Shown here piece after piece: positions 13,785-20,390 of a stretch of DNA of 21,225 bases (position 1 is the first letter of the stretch; each line of letters opens with the position of its first letter). Made by a program: the position numbers and the translations under genes. Source of the DNA: Ruminococcus sp. UBA4385 (GTDB lineage Bacteria; Bacillota_A; Clostridia; Oscillospirales; Ruminococcaceae); NCBI GenBank assembly GCA_002391065.1, contig DGRP01000064.1, positions 1 to 21,225 of the forward strand. The letters are read 5' to 3'. Under the pieces are notes generated by a model. That model made no database searches and had not been told where the DNA came from. It was given only the letters and a program-made list of their open reading frames with translations.

Positions 13785-15137
13785 TCACTCCCTCTTCTTC
13801 CTATTCCTAAAGCTCTCATACAGCCATTCCTCAAACTCCTGCACCGTGATCTCCCCACTCTGACATCTGTCTCTCATCTCGACTGCCTTGTAATTCCACT
13901 CCCTGAACTTGTCGGGCTTTATCTGATTGACTTTCGTGCGTGCATAGTATCGCTTGTAGTATTTTCTAAACAGCGCAACAGCTTCATCGGTTTTCTGCCG
14001 CTCGTCATATTTCCTCTGCGCTCCTATCTGCTGACAGGTTCTTGTCTGCCCTTCACGAATTCTGTTGCAGTAATCGGAAACATAATTGCCCTTGACGATA
14101 AAATATCTGCCACAAATTTTGCACTTGTGCAGCCTTGTTCCGAGATCCAACATTTTAGTAAACTCTAATTCAAGCATATCGTGAATTGTGCTGACACGGT
14201 ACTCCACCGCCATAAACCTCGGAGCATGATAGAATAATTGCACCCTGCCTGCTTCAAGCCCCAGCGCTTTTTCAAGCGGGCTCTTTTTGTTTGTGGGCTC
14301 ATAGCTTGTGAGCCTTTGAGCGATCTCGGACGTATCAATATTTCCCCGTTTCAAGTACCTCGGATTGAGATTGCCGTTCATTGTAAAACGCTCTTCTCTT
14401 ATGAAATCTGTAGGAGTTCCATAGACATCGGAGTAAAGCGAATACCGTTCGCATGGCAAAAATTTTGACAGCTCGTCCGGGTAGAATTCTTCATCAAATA
14501 CAAACTCAATTCGCCGCAGCATTTCTTTTTGTATCTCGGTGATGTAGTGAATATACATCGGGATCGAATTCTTTGTAAAGTTCTCAATATACGGCGGAAA
14601 AATACTGCTGTAAACCGACTGATAAAGGTATCTGTCCAGACTTGAAAGCGTGCGTTCCATATTGCTGCTCTCGGCTTCAAGTACATCGTCTTGGTTACGG
14701 ACAATATCCTCTCGCTTTTTGGCAACACTGAATAACGCCCCTAAAAGCAAAATACCGTCCTGCTCTTTTGTAAAATCGGTGTAGCAAAAGTCAAGAATAC
14801 CCTCTCCGATAGTGAACGAAACATCAAGCCCCGTGAAAGCATACATCTTCCATGAGGGCGCTTTTTGACTGCGACTTCTCAGAACAAAAGCGTCACGGTA
14901 AACAAAATCACCCTCGGCATTTATGATGTCACGTTCATCAACAGGCACTATTGGCTCATGGTTTTCATCATCATATTCATTGACTTCGTACCGGCTTGTA
15001 ACACGAACAGTCATGATTCGCTCCTCGTCATCAAGGAAGACCTTATTGTTAAACCCGTCAAATGAAATGTCGGGGCGGTTAGCACGAATCGCATGATAAA
15101 TCTCCAGCGGTGTATATTCGTAGGACTCTCTTTTCAT
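13785..15137 (-). CDS. DUF6076-like protein of the mobilisable element
   Basis: A 450-residue soluble protein. The N-terminal 330 residues are not recognisable by motif; the C-terminal part has a zinc-ribbon-like cluster HKCKICGRYFIVKGNYVSDYC followed by RTCQQIGAQRKYDERQK, and a basic tail (NRKKRE). This CxxC...C...C arrangement followed by an Arg/Lys-rich helix is what I associate with the DUF6076 family found on Firmicute mobile elements. ATG 15137 is chosen because GGAGG lies 8 nt upstream; the longer frame to 15185 has no ribosome site. It is divergent from mobC-mobA and its promoter overlaps theirs, so it could be their repressor, although no helix-turn-helix is obvious. Confidence 0.62.
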   Translation of the reverse strand: MKRESYEYTPLEIYHAIRANRPDISFDGFNNKVFLDDEERIMTVRVTSRYEVNEYDDENHEPIVPVDERDIINAEGDFVYRDAFVLRSRSQKAPSWKMYAFTGLDVSFTIGEGILDFCYTDFTKEQDGILLLGALFSVAKKREDIVRNQDDVLEAESSNMERTLSSLDRYLYQSVYSSIFPPYIENFTKNSIPMYIHYITEIQKEMLRRIEFVFDEEFYPDELSKFLPCERYSLYSDVYGTPTDFIREERFTMNGNLNPRYLKRGNIDTSEIAQRLTSYEPTNKKSPLEKALGLEAGRVQLFYHAPRFMAVEYRVSTIHDMLELEFTKMLDLGTRLHKCKICGRYFIVKGNYVSDYCNRIREGQTRTCQQIGAQRKYDERQKTDEAVALFRKYYKRYYARTKVNQIKPDKFREWNYKAVEMRDRCQSGEITVQEFEEWLYESFRNRKKRE

Positions 15138-15174
15138 TTTTGTACCTCCGATTTTGGACAATAATAATTTCAAA

Positions 15175-15250
15175 ATATCATCCACAATAATTGTAGTTCT
15201 AATAATTATTGTACAAAACTATTGCAATTCTGTCAAGTGGATGATATAAT
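15175..15250. promoter_or_regulatory. Overlapping divergent promoters framed by an 11-bp inverted repeat
   Basis: Leftward: TTGACA (15236-15231), 17 nt, TACAAT (15213-15208). Rightward: TTGCAA (15222-15227), 17 nt, TATAAT (15245-15250). The two promoters overlap, so RNA polymerase can use only one at a time. ATATCATCCAC (15175-15185) and GTGGATGATAT (15237-15247) are perfect inverted copies, the right one covering the rightward -10. A second pair, ACAATAATT (15184-15192) and AATTATTGT (15204-15212), covers the leftward -10. Confidence 0.7.
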
Positions 15251-15310
15251 AAAGATGAGCTCAAACAAATGTTCCGGAACAAAAATCGGGGTGGTGGTAT
15301 AAATGTCTTC

Positions 15311-15564
15311 GGTACAAAGATCGGGTTTTGTACCTGCCGAACTATATTTTAAAGCTGTTTTGGCAGGTACATTTTTGTGATTTTGTACCTGCCTGTACCT
15401 GATGTGAAAATTTTCAGCCCATACGGGCTGACAGTAAGATAATTGTAAATAGTGGTTTGTGACAATAACAAGCGAGCCATAGATTTTGTACGTACAAAAT
15501 CACGCTGTTCCGATTCTCTGCCGAGAATCGGCGCAGACTGCCTGCCGTCAGCCTGTGAACAGCG
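15311..15564. other. Repeat-rich intergenic region, candidate origin of transfer (oriT)
   Basis: No gene is visible in 15251-15611. The region is packed with GTAC-centred repeats: GGTACAAA (15311-15318), TTTTGTACCTGCC (15326-15338 and 15381-15393), inverted GGCAGGTAC (15362-15370), TGTACCTG (15394-15401), and a perfect 20-bp palindrome (15482-15501, GATTTTGTAC and its complement). Hairpins follow: TCAGCCC/GGGCTGA (15414-15431) and CCGATTCTC/GAGAATCGG (15510-15531), the latter enclosed by CGCTGTTC (15503-15510) and GAACAGCG (15557-15564). Its position just upstream of mobC-mobA is where oriT usually lies. The nick site is not identified. Confidence 0.55.
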
Positions 15565-15611
15565 GCTCGTTGGAAGAACCCAAACCCCTTGATCCAAAGG
15601 AGGAACGCTTA

Positions 15612-15977
15612 TTGAAAATTGAGGAACAAAAGCAGGAGAAAAAGTACAAACGCAAGGGACACAGGAAGGAGGTATTGTACAAAGACGACGAGTGGAAAAT
15701 AGTAAAAGCTAAAGCTGTTAAAATGAATTTGTCCACAACAAGATACATTGTGAAGATGTCGCTTAGTGATAATTTTATGCCGCAGGATATATATGATTTT
15801 GCGGAATTGATAAAACAGCTTTCAAAGATAGGAACAAACATAAACCAACTTGCAAGGAAAGCGAACACGATAAACAACATCTATGCCGAGGATTACGAGC
15901 GAATGCGAAAGGAGTACAGCAGTCTTTGCCTTTTATTAAAACAAAAAATATCCATGTTACGCCGAACCGCAGCCTGA
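15612..15977 (+). CDS. mobC: MobC-type relaxosome accessory protein
   Basis: A 121-residue basic DNA-binding protein that helps the relaxase open oriT. The C-terminal half carries the MobC family motif FAELIKQLSKIGTNINQLARKANT. The middle (VKAKAVKMNLSTTRYIVKMSL) looks like a ribbon-helix-helix region. Start is TTG 15612, decided by a perfect AAAGGAGG at 15596-15603 with 8-nt spacing and by the usual family length; the frame is open further upstream to 15486, but that stretch runs through oriT-like hairpins and palindromes and lacks family similarity. The relaxase gene overlaps its 3' end by 52 nt in another frame. Confidence 0.8.
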   Translation: MKIEEQKQEKKYKRKGHRKEVLYKDDEWKIVKAKAVKMNLSTTRYIVKMSLSDNFMPQDIYDFAELIKQLSKIGTNINQLARKANTINNIYAEDYERMRKEYSSLCLLLKQKISMLRRTAA

Positions 15978-17665
15978 GATATATCTGCGACCCGAAGAAA
16001 ACACAGGGTGGGCTGAATATCGTGTCGGTAAATTGTATGCCCGACGCCCGCAACGCTTATCTTGATATGAAGCATGTGTATGAATACTATTCCAATCGCA
16101 AGTTCAACGAGCCCATGCCCAAAAGCGGTAAAGCAAAGGTCAAGCTGATCCACTACATTCAAGCCTTTGACCCGAAGGACAATGTCAGCGTTGAAACGGC
16201 GCAGAAGATAGGTCTTGACTTAGTCAAGGAAATGTTCGGAGAAAATGTGCAGGCGGTGATCGCCACTCATGATGATACAGGCAAGGTGCATAATCACATT
16301 ATGCTGAATGTCTATGACCTCAAAGGCAGGCATTTTAGCTCCGACAAGGCTTCGCTCAATAAGATAAAAAAGCTGTCGGACGAGATCTGCAAGCGGTATG
16401 GAGTCGAGCCTTTTGATCGTAAGAAATATGTTCGTCAGACAATCATTAGTGGATACAATGAGTGGAATCATCTCCGAAATGGAACTTCATGGAAGCAGCA
16501 GATTCGTGATAAGATCGACGAGCTGATAACTGTTGCAGACAGCTTTTATGACTTGCGGCAGCGTATGGAACGAGAGGGCTACACGTTCAAGGACGGCAAG
16601 TATATTTGCGTTAAAGCTCCCGGGCAGCAGAGGAATGTAAGGCTCAAAACGCTGGGTGATAATTACACGCCCGAGCGGATAGAAAAGCGTATTGCCGAGC
16701 ATAAGCAGACAGGTGTGGCAATATTTGCTCAGCAGTTCCGAACTACCTCTATTACAATAAATCAATCCGCAGGGGCTTACAGCGAAACATCAACCTTTAA
16801 CCATATCAATGGTAGGTTTATGCAAATCTATCAGATAATCACGCAGGAGAAAATCAATAGCTTCGGTGTGCTGCAAGGAAAGCTTGCAGGTGCGGAGAAA
16901 AAGTATGCTGACCTTACTCAGAGGGTACAGGAGCTGAAAGAAAAAATTGAAACTACAACCGAGGAGATAAAGCTTGCAGAGCATTACTTCAATGATATGA
17001 GTGTTATGCAAAGGAGATTTCCGAAAAAAGAAGAGGACAAGGCTGCTGCTTTACTTATTAAGGAAAAAGATTTCAAAAAGAAAGAGGATACCGCTATCCT
17101 AACCGAGCAGCTTAAAAAGTATCAGACCGAGCTTGACGAATTAAACGAACAGCTATCGTCAGCAGGCGGTGAGGTGAGAAAGTACAAGGTGCTGAATGAC
17201 ATCTATGACAAAATGACTACCAAAGAGGACTACATAACACAGCTTGTGCGTGAGGCTAAGGACAGAACGACCTCGGAGGAATGGAACAATATGATAGACG
17301 AGCAGCGAGAGATCATTTTATCGGAGCTTGATAAAAACATATCCTATCCGATGACGGTAATTGAAAAGCGACTGAGGGAGAAACTTTTGAAGCTGCGGAC
17401 AATGAATGTCCAAACGCAGGAAATAGAAAAAGTCATCAAGGCACTTGCAATCATACGAATTGACAACATCACCGATATTGATACCGTACATAAGCTATCG
17501 GGCAGAATGAAAGCCTCGGCAGAAAGTGTAAAGGATATTTCAAGACGAGCATCATTCCTGCGGAGAAGTCGGGACTATGATGATCTGATAGAGGCTATTC
17601 GCAACATTGACATTTATCCGTCCGAGCCAAAGAAAAATTCGCTCAAGAAAAAACACAGACGGTAA
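15926..17665 (+). CDS. mobA: Relaxase/mobilisation nuclease, MobA/VirD2-type (MOBP-like)
   Basis: A 579-residue relaxase that nicks oriT and pilots single-stranded DNA to a recipient through a transfer channel encoded elsewhere. Tyr19 in NRSLRYICDPKKT is the likely nucleophile; the metal site is the three-histidine motif H115, H122, H124 in ATHDDTGKVHNHIMLN, and HYIQAF near 76 is motif-like for PF03432. Residues beyond about 180 form a basic middle domain, and from 300 to 420 a long charged coiled coil. The start is TTG 15926 with AAAGGAG 11 nt upstream, inside the end of mobC, so both mobilisation genes seem to start with TTG. No type IV secretion genes are in the window, so the element is mobilisable rather than self-transmissible as seen here. 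Confidence 0.88.
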   Translation: MPFIKTKNIHVTPNRSLRYICDPKKTQGGLNIVSVNCMPDARNAYLDMKHVYEYYSNRKFNEPMPKSGKAKVKLIHYIQAFDPKDNVSVETAQKIGLDLVKEMFGENVQAVIATHDDTGKVHNHIMLNVYDLKGRHFSSDKASLNKIKKLSDEICKRYGVEPFDRKKYVRQTIISGYNEWNHLRNGTSWKQQIRDKIDELITVADSFYDLRQRMEREGYTFKDGKYICVKAPGQQRNVRLKTLGDNYTPERIEKRIAEHKQTGVAIFAQQFRTTSITINQSAGAYSETSTFNHINGRFMQIYQIITQEKINSFGVLQGKLAGAEKKYADLTQRVQELKEKIETTTEEIKLAEHYFNDMSVMQRRFPKKEEDKAAALLIKEKDFKKKEDTAILTEQLKKYQTELDELNEQLSSAGGEVRKYKVLNDIYDKMTTKEDYITQLVREAKDRTTSEEWNNMIDEQREIILSELDKNISYPMTVIEKRLREKLLKLRTMNVQTQEIEKVIKALAIIRIDNITDIDTVHKLSGRMKASAESVKDISRRASFLRRSRDYDDLIEAIRNIDIYPSEPKKNSLKKKHRR

Positions 17666-17690
17666 AAAGAAAAAATATGGGGTGATAATT

Positions 17691-17807
17691 ATGCACTACT
17701 TTTCGCTGTCACCGAATGGTGGCAGCACTCAGACAACAAAACTAAAAAGCGAAAGGAAACACTATGCCCAGAAAGATAACAATAAAAGACCTGAAAAACA
17801 AGCGTGA
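17691..17807 (+). CDS. Possible 38-residue protein between mobA and the next gene
   Basis: ATG 17691 follows GGGGTGA at short but usable spacing and opens a frame of 38 codons beginning MHYFSLSPNGGSTQTTKLKS and ending NNKRPEKQA, highly basic in its second half. It overlaps the next gene by 44 nt in another frame. It might be a coupling leader for translation of that gene, or spurious. No family is recognised. Confidence 0.3.
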   Translation: MHYFSLSPNGGSTQTTKLKSERKHYAQKDNNKRPEKQA

Positions 17808-18249
17808 TTACAACGCATGGAAAATTGAGCTTGAAGATCACAAAATGGCTGACACTCACGCCAAGCACGATGCGGCGGTCGCTGAGCTTGCAAGGCGTGA
17901 GGAAATGCGAATTGATACGCTTAAAGGTACGCTTTGGGAGGCGGCTGTGCCGTTTTTCGGAGTCAATATTTCTCCCGAGGAGCTGAAAGCTAAGTTTGAG
18001 CTGATAATGAACGACAGCCGCAACGCAAGCATTGTCCGTCAGCTCAGAGAGCGTGAGGAGGAACGTGTCCGAGCGCTTGAAGCCGAGGACATGACCCGTG
18101 TTGAGGAGCTTATGTTAAAGCACGCAAAGCTGATAGATGATCTGAACGCTGCAAGAGAAAAGGATGAAAAGATCTCCGATGAAGTATTGACGGGTTTGGA
18201 GGAAAACTCTGCCGTTCCAAAGGATCCCGATACAAATAATAAATCTTAA
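17764..18249 (+). CDS. Hypothetical coiled-coil protein of the mobilisable element
   Basis: A 161-residue soluble, highly charged protein, predicted mostly helical. AAAGGA lies 7 nt upstream of the ATG. The N-terminus is basic (MPRKITIKDLKNKRDYNAWK); the rest is rich in Glu, Arg and Ala with heptad-like repeats (VAELARREEMRIDTLKG; RQLREREEERVRALEAEDM). A short hydrophobic break (LWEAAVPFFGVNISPEEL) divides the two helices. It follows the relaxase by about 100 nt and is probably co-transcribed with it. I do not recognise a family; a scaffold or relaxosome accessory role is only a guess. Confidence 0.6.
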   Translation: MPRKITIKDLKNKRDYNAWKIELEDHKMADTHAKHDAAVAELARREEMRIDTLKGTLWEAAVPFFGVNISPEELKAKFELIMNDSRNASIVRQLREREEERVRALEAEDMTRVEELMLKHAKLIDDLNAAREKDEKISDEVLTGLEENSAVPKDPDTNNKS

Positions 18250-18321
18250 CGCATACTTAATTTTTGATCGCAACATCGTCGCCGTACAAAAAATTCGCCA
18301 TTACAGTAAGCGATTAGTTTA

Positions 18322-18409
18322 GGACGGGCTGATCTTTCGCAGCGTTTCGCCACGCTGTGTATTCGCCTGTTTTATGATAGTCATAAATAGATCAGATCAG
18401 CTAAAGTCC
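18322..18409. other. Candidate structured RNA or DNA element with three-way-junction fold
   Basis: Outer stem GGAC (18322-18325)/GTCC (18406-18409) continues into GCTGATC (18328-18334)/GATCAGC (18395-18401). Inside are two independent hairpins: CAGCGT/ACGCTG with loop TTCGCC (18340-18357) and TTTATGA/TCATAAA with loop TAG (18371-18387). All stems are perfect. It lies in the 180-nt gap before the small gene at 18432. It could be a leader regulator, a replication or transfer origin, or a recombination site. Confidence 0.5.
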
Positions 18410-18431
18410 GCAGTTTTATGTAAGGAAAAAT

Positions 18432-18620
18432 TTGAGTAAGGTTTTAGAAACAAAAACAGAATTTACACAACAACAGATCGAGATGCTTGCAGCGAGCTTT
18501 TACCCTGTGATAAAGGCTTACTTTGAAAGTGAGGAGGGTAAGGCGGAGTATCAGAAATACCTTGATAAAAAAGCTGATGTCGCCAGATCAGCAAAAGAGA
18601 ATGATAACAGCGCTGCATAG
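18432..18620 (+). CDS. Small hypothetical protein upstream of the serine recombinase (62 residues)
   Basis: TTG 18432 follows AAGGA at 5-nt spacing. The product begins MSKVLETKTEFTQQQIEML and continues AASFYPVIKAYFESEEGKAEY, ending KKADVARSAKENDNSAA. Small proteins of this appearance, with an amphipathic EQIE-x-L...FFESEEGK helix, often precede large serine recombinases on Clostridia elements; I recall the pattern but not a named family. There is no membrane segment or nucleic-acid-binding motif. It might act as a recombinase accessory or directionality factor, which is speculation from position. Confidence 0.55.
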   Translation: MSKVLETKTEFTQQQIEMLAASFYPVIKAYFESEEGKAEYQKYLDKKADVARSAKENDNSAA

Positions 18621-18642
18621 AACGCTTTTGCGCTTTAAAGTG

Positions 18643-18717
18643 TTGACACAAAACTAAAAGTGTGGTATAATGGAGCAGCAGGAATGGTCTGCGGGACAGA
18701 GGTGGGTATATACCACA
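18643..18717 (+). promoter_or_regulatory. Serine recombinase promoter and leader with 9-bp inverted repeat
   Basis: TTGACA (18643-18648), 17-nt spacer, TATAAT (18666-18671): perfect hexamers. TGTGGTATA (18661-18669) overlaps the -10, and its exact inverse TATACCACA recurs at 18709-18717 just before the ribosome site. The pair could be two operator half-sites for repression; only the downstream copy would be in the transcript. Confidence 0.68.
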
Positions 18718-18737
18718 TGAGCAAAGGGAGGTAATAA

Positions 18738-20390
18738 ATGAAGGCAGTTATTTATGCGAGGTACTCATGCGATCATCAGAGAGAAGAAAGCATTGAGGGT
18801 CAGCTAAGAGAATGCAGGGCCTTTGCCGACAAGAAAGGCATTACTGTATTGGATGTATATATCGACAGAGCGATGTCAGCCAAGACAGACAACAGACCGC
18901 AGTTTCAGAAGATGATAAAGGACAGCGGCAAGGGATTGTTTGATGCAATAATCGTATGGAAGCTTGACAGGTTTGCAAGAAACAGATATGATTCTGCACA
19001 TTACAAAGCACAGCTAAGGAAGAATGGTGTCAAGGTAGTATCGGCAACAGAAGTCATATCCGAAGGTGCAGAGGGGATAATACTTGAATCTGTTCTGGAG
19101 GGCTTTGCGGAATACTATTCGGCCGAGCTTTCGGAAAAGGTCATAAGGGGAATGAAAGAAAATGCTTACAAGTGCAAGTACAACGGGAGCTTTGTTCCTA
19201 TAGGATATGTAATAGATGATGACAAGCATTATCAGATAGACCCTTTGACAGCACCTTATGTAAAGGATGCATTTGAGATGTATGCAAACGGCATGATGAT
19301 AAAGGACATTGTGGAATATCTTAATTCAAAAGGAATAAGATCTCAGCATGGCAAGCCTATCATTAAAACCAAGGTTACTGCTATGTTTAACAACTCAAAG
19401 TACAGGGGGCAGTACAAATACCGAGATGTTGTCATAGAGGACGGTGTTCCGAGGATAGTGTCTGACGAGCTTTTTCATAAGGTACAGCAAAGGCTTGAAA
19501 AGAACAAGCAGTCACGTTCAAGATTCAAGGCAAAGGAAGAATACTTTTTATCGACAAAGCTTGTATGCTCGCATTGCGGAGCTTTTATGGTAGGTGAAAG
19601 CGGAACGGGCAAAAGCGGTACGATCTACAACTATTACAAATGCAGCAATGTAAAAAAGCACAAGGGCTGTCACAAGTCGTCCATCAGAAAGAGCGTTGCC
19701 GAAAAACTTGTATTTGAAAAGGTAATGACAGAGATGTTTACCGATGATATGATAGAGGATATTGCAGAAAGTCTTTTAAAGCTTCAGCAGCGTGAGAATA
19801 CCGCCGTACCTTTATTGCAAAGGCAGCTTGCTGATATAGAGAAGGGTATCGAAAATATGCTCAATGCTATGCAGGCAGGTATCCTTACAAAGTCAACAAA
19901 AAAGCGCCTTGACGAATTAGAGGCGCAAAAGGAAAAGTTAGAGCTTGACATTATGCGTGAGCAGATACAAACCGAGATACTCACCAAAGACCAGATCATA
20001 TTTTGGCTGAGAAAAAGCAAGGAGCTTGACCTTACAAATGATGACAACAAGCGGATACTTATTGATACTTTTATTAGCTCTATCAATGCTTATGATGATA
20101 AGCTGGTGGTGTGCTTTAATACCCGTGAAAAAACGAGTGAGAGCGTTCTTTTGACGGGTGGGTGTTCGGATAGTGGAGGGGTGGGCGCACCAATCAGAGC
20201 TTCGCAAAACACCGAATCTACGGCGTTTGCGAAGTTCTTTTTTTGTCCGAAAATGCCTTTGGGGCTTGTTTGGGACTTATTTTTCCAATACCCTGCGTCC
20301 CACGAAAAAGCTGACACTTATGACGCATCTTTCCGGGACTTGTCATCGCTGCTGCTTTTGTTTGCTGTGATCTTGTCTTTCTTGCCGTAG
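18738..20390 (+). CDS. Large serine recombinase (site-specific integrase/excisionase)
   Basis: A 550-residue recombinase that integrates and excises the element. Residues 1-140 form the resolvase catalytic domain with nucleophile Ser10 in YARYSCDHQREESIEGQL and the KLDRFARNR arginine helix; 155-260 is the recombinase DNA-binding domain; a zinc ribbon (LVCSHCGAFM...YYKCSNVKKHKGC) lies near 280-315; a coiled coil follows at about 345-415. AGGGAGG lies 6-7 nt before the ATG. The last roughly 70 residues read through a strong terminator (20200-20245) and 73 bp into the end of the opposing integrase gene, ending in a hydrophobic Leu-rich tail; this part has no family similarity I can see and may be a read-through product of a rearranged 3' end. 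Confidence 0.88.
   Translation: MKAVIYARYSCDHQREESIEGQLRECRAFADKKGITVLDVYIDRAMSAKTDNRPQFQKMIKDSGKGLFDAIIVWKLDRFARNRYDSAHYKAQLRKNGVKVVSATEVISEGAEGIILESVLEGFAEYYSAELSEKVIRGMKENAYKCKYNGSFVPIGYVIDDDKHYQIDPLTAPYVKDAFEMYANGMMIKDIVEYLNSKGIRSQHGKPIIKTKVTAMFNNSKYRGQYKYRDVVIEDGVPRIVSDELFHKVQQRLEKNKQSRSRFKAKEEYFLSTKLVCSHCGAFMVGESGTGKSGTIYNYYKCSNVKKHKGCHKSSIRKSVAEKLVFEKVMTEMFTDDMIEDIAESLLKLQQRENTAVPLLQRQLADIEKGIENMLNAMQAGILTKSTKKRLDELEAQKEKLELDIMREQIQTEILTKDQIIFWLRKSKELDLTNDDNKRILIDTFISSINAYDDKLVVCFNTREKTSESVLLTGGCSDSGGVGAPIRASQNTESTAFAKFFFCPKMPLGLVWDLFFQYPASHEKADTYDASFRDLSSLLLLFAVILSFLP
20200..20245 (+). terminator. Terminator inside the 3' end of the recombinase reading frame
   Basis: CTTCGCAAA (20200-20208) with CACCG (20210-20214), loop AATCTA, CGGCG (20221-20225) with TTTGCGAAG (20226-20234), one bulge and one mismatch, then TTCTTTTTTTG. 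It would stop transcription 145 nt before the annotated stop codon. Confidence 0.65.

Noticed and set aside
15158..15212. Calling the ACAATAAT copies a CRISPR-like or iteron array
   Set aside because: The copies are short, unevenly spaced and of low complexity; they are better read as operator or A/T-rich promoter sequence.
15486..15611. Starting MobC at the upstream TTG
   Set aside because: The extra 42 codons translate a palindrome and oriT-like hairpins, and a perfect ribosome site precedes 15612.
17607..17690. An ORF beginning inside the end of mobA
   Set aside because: It overlaps the conserved relaxase frame and lacks a ribosome site; only the shorter version from 17691 has any start signal.
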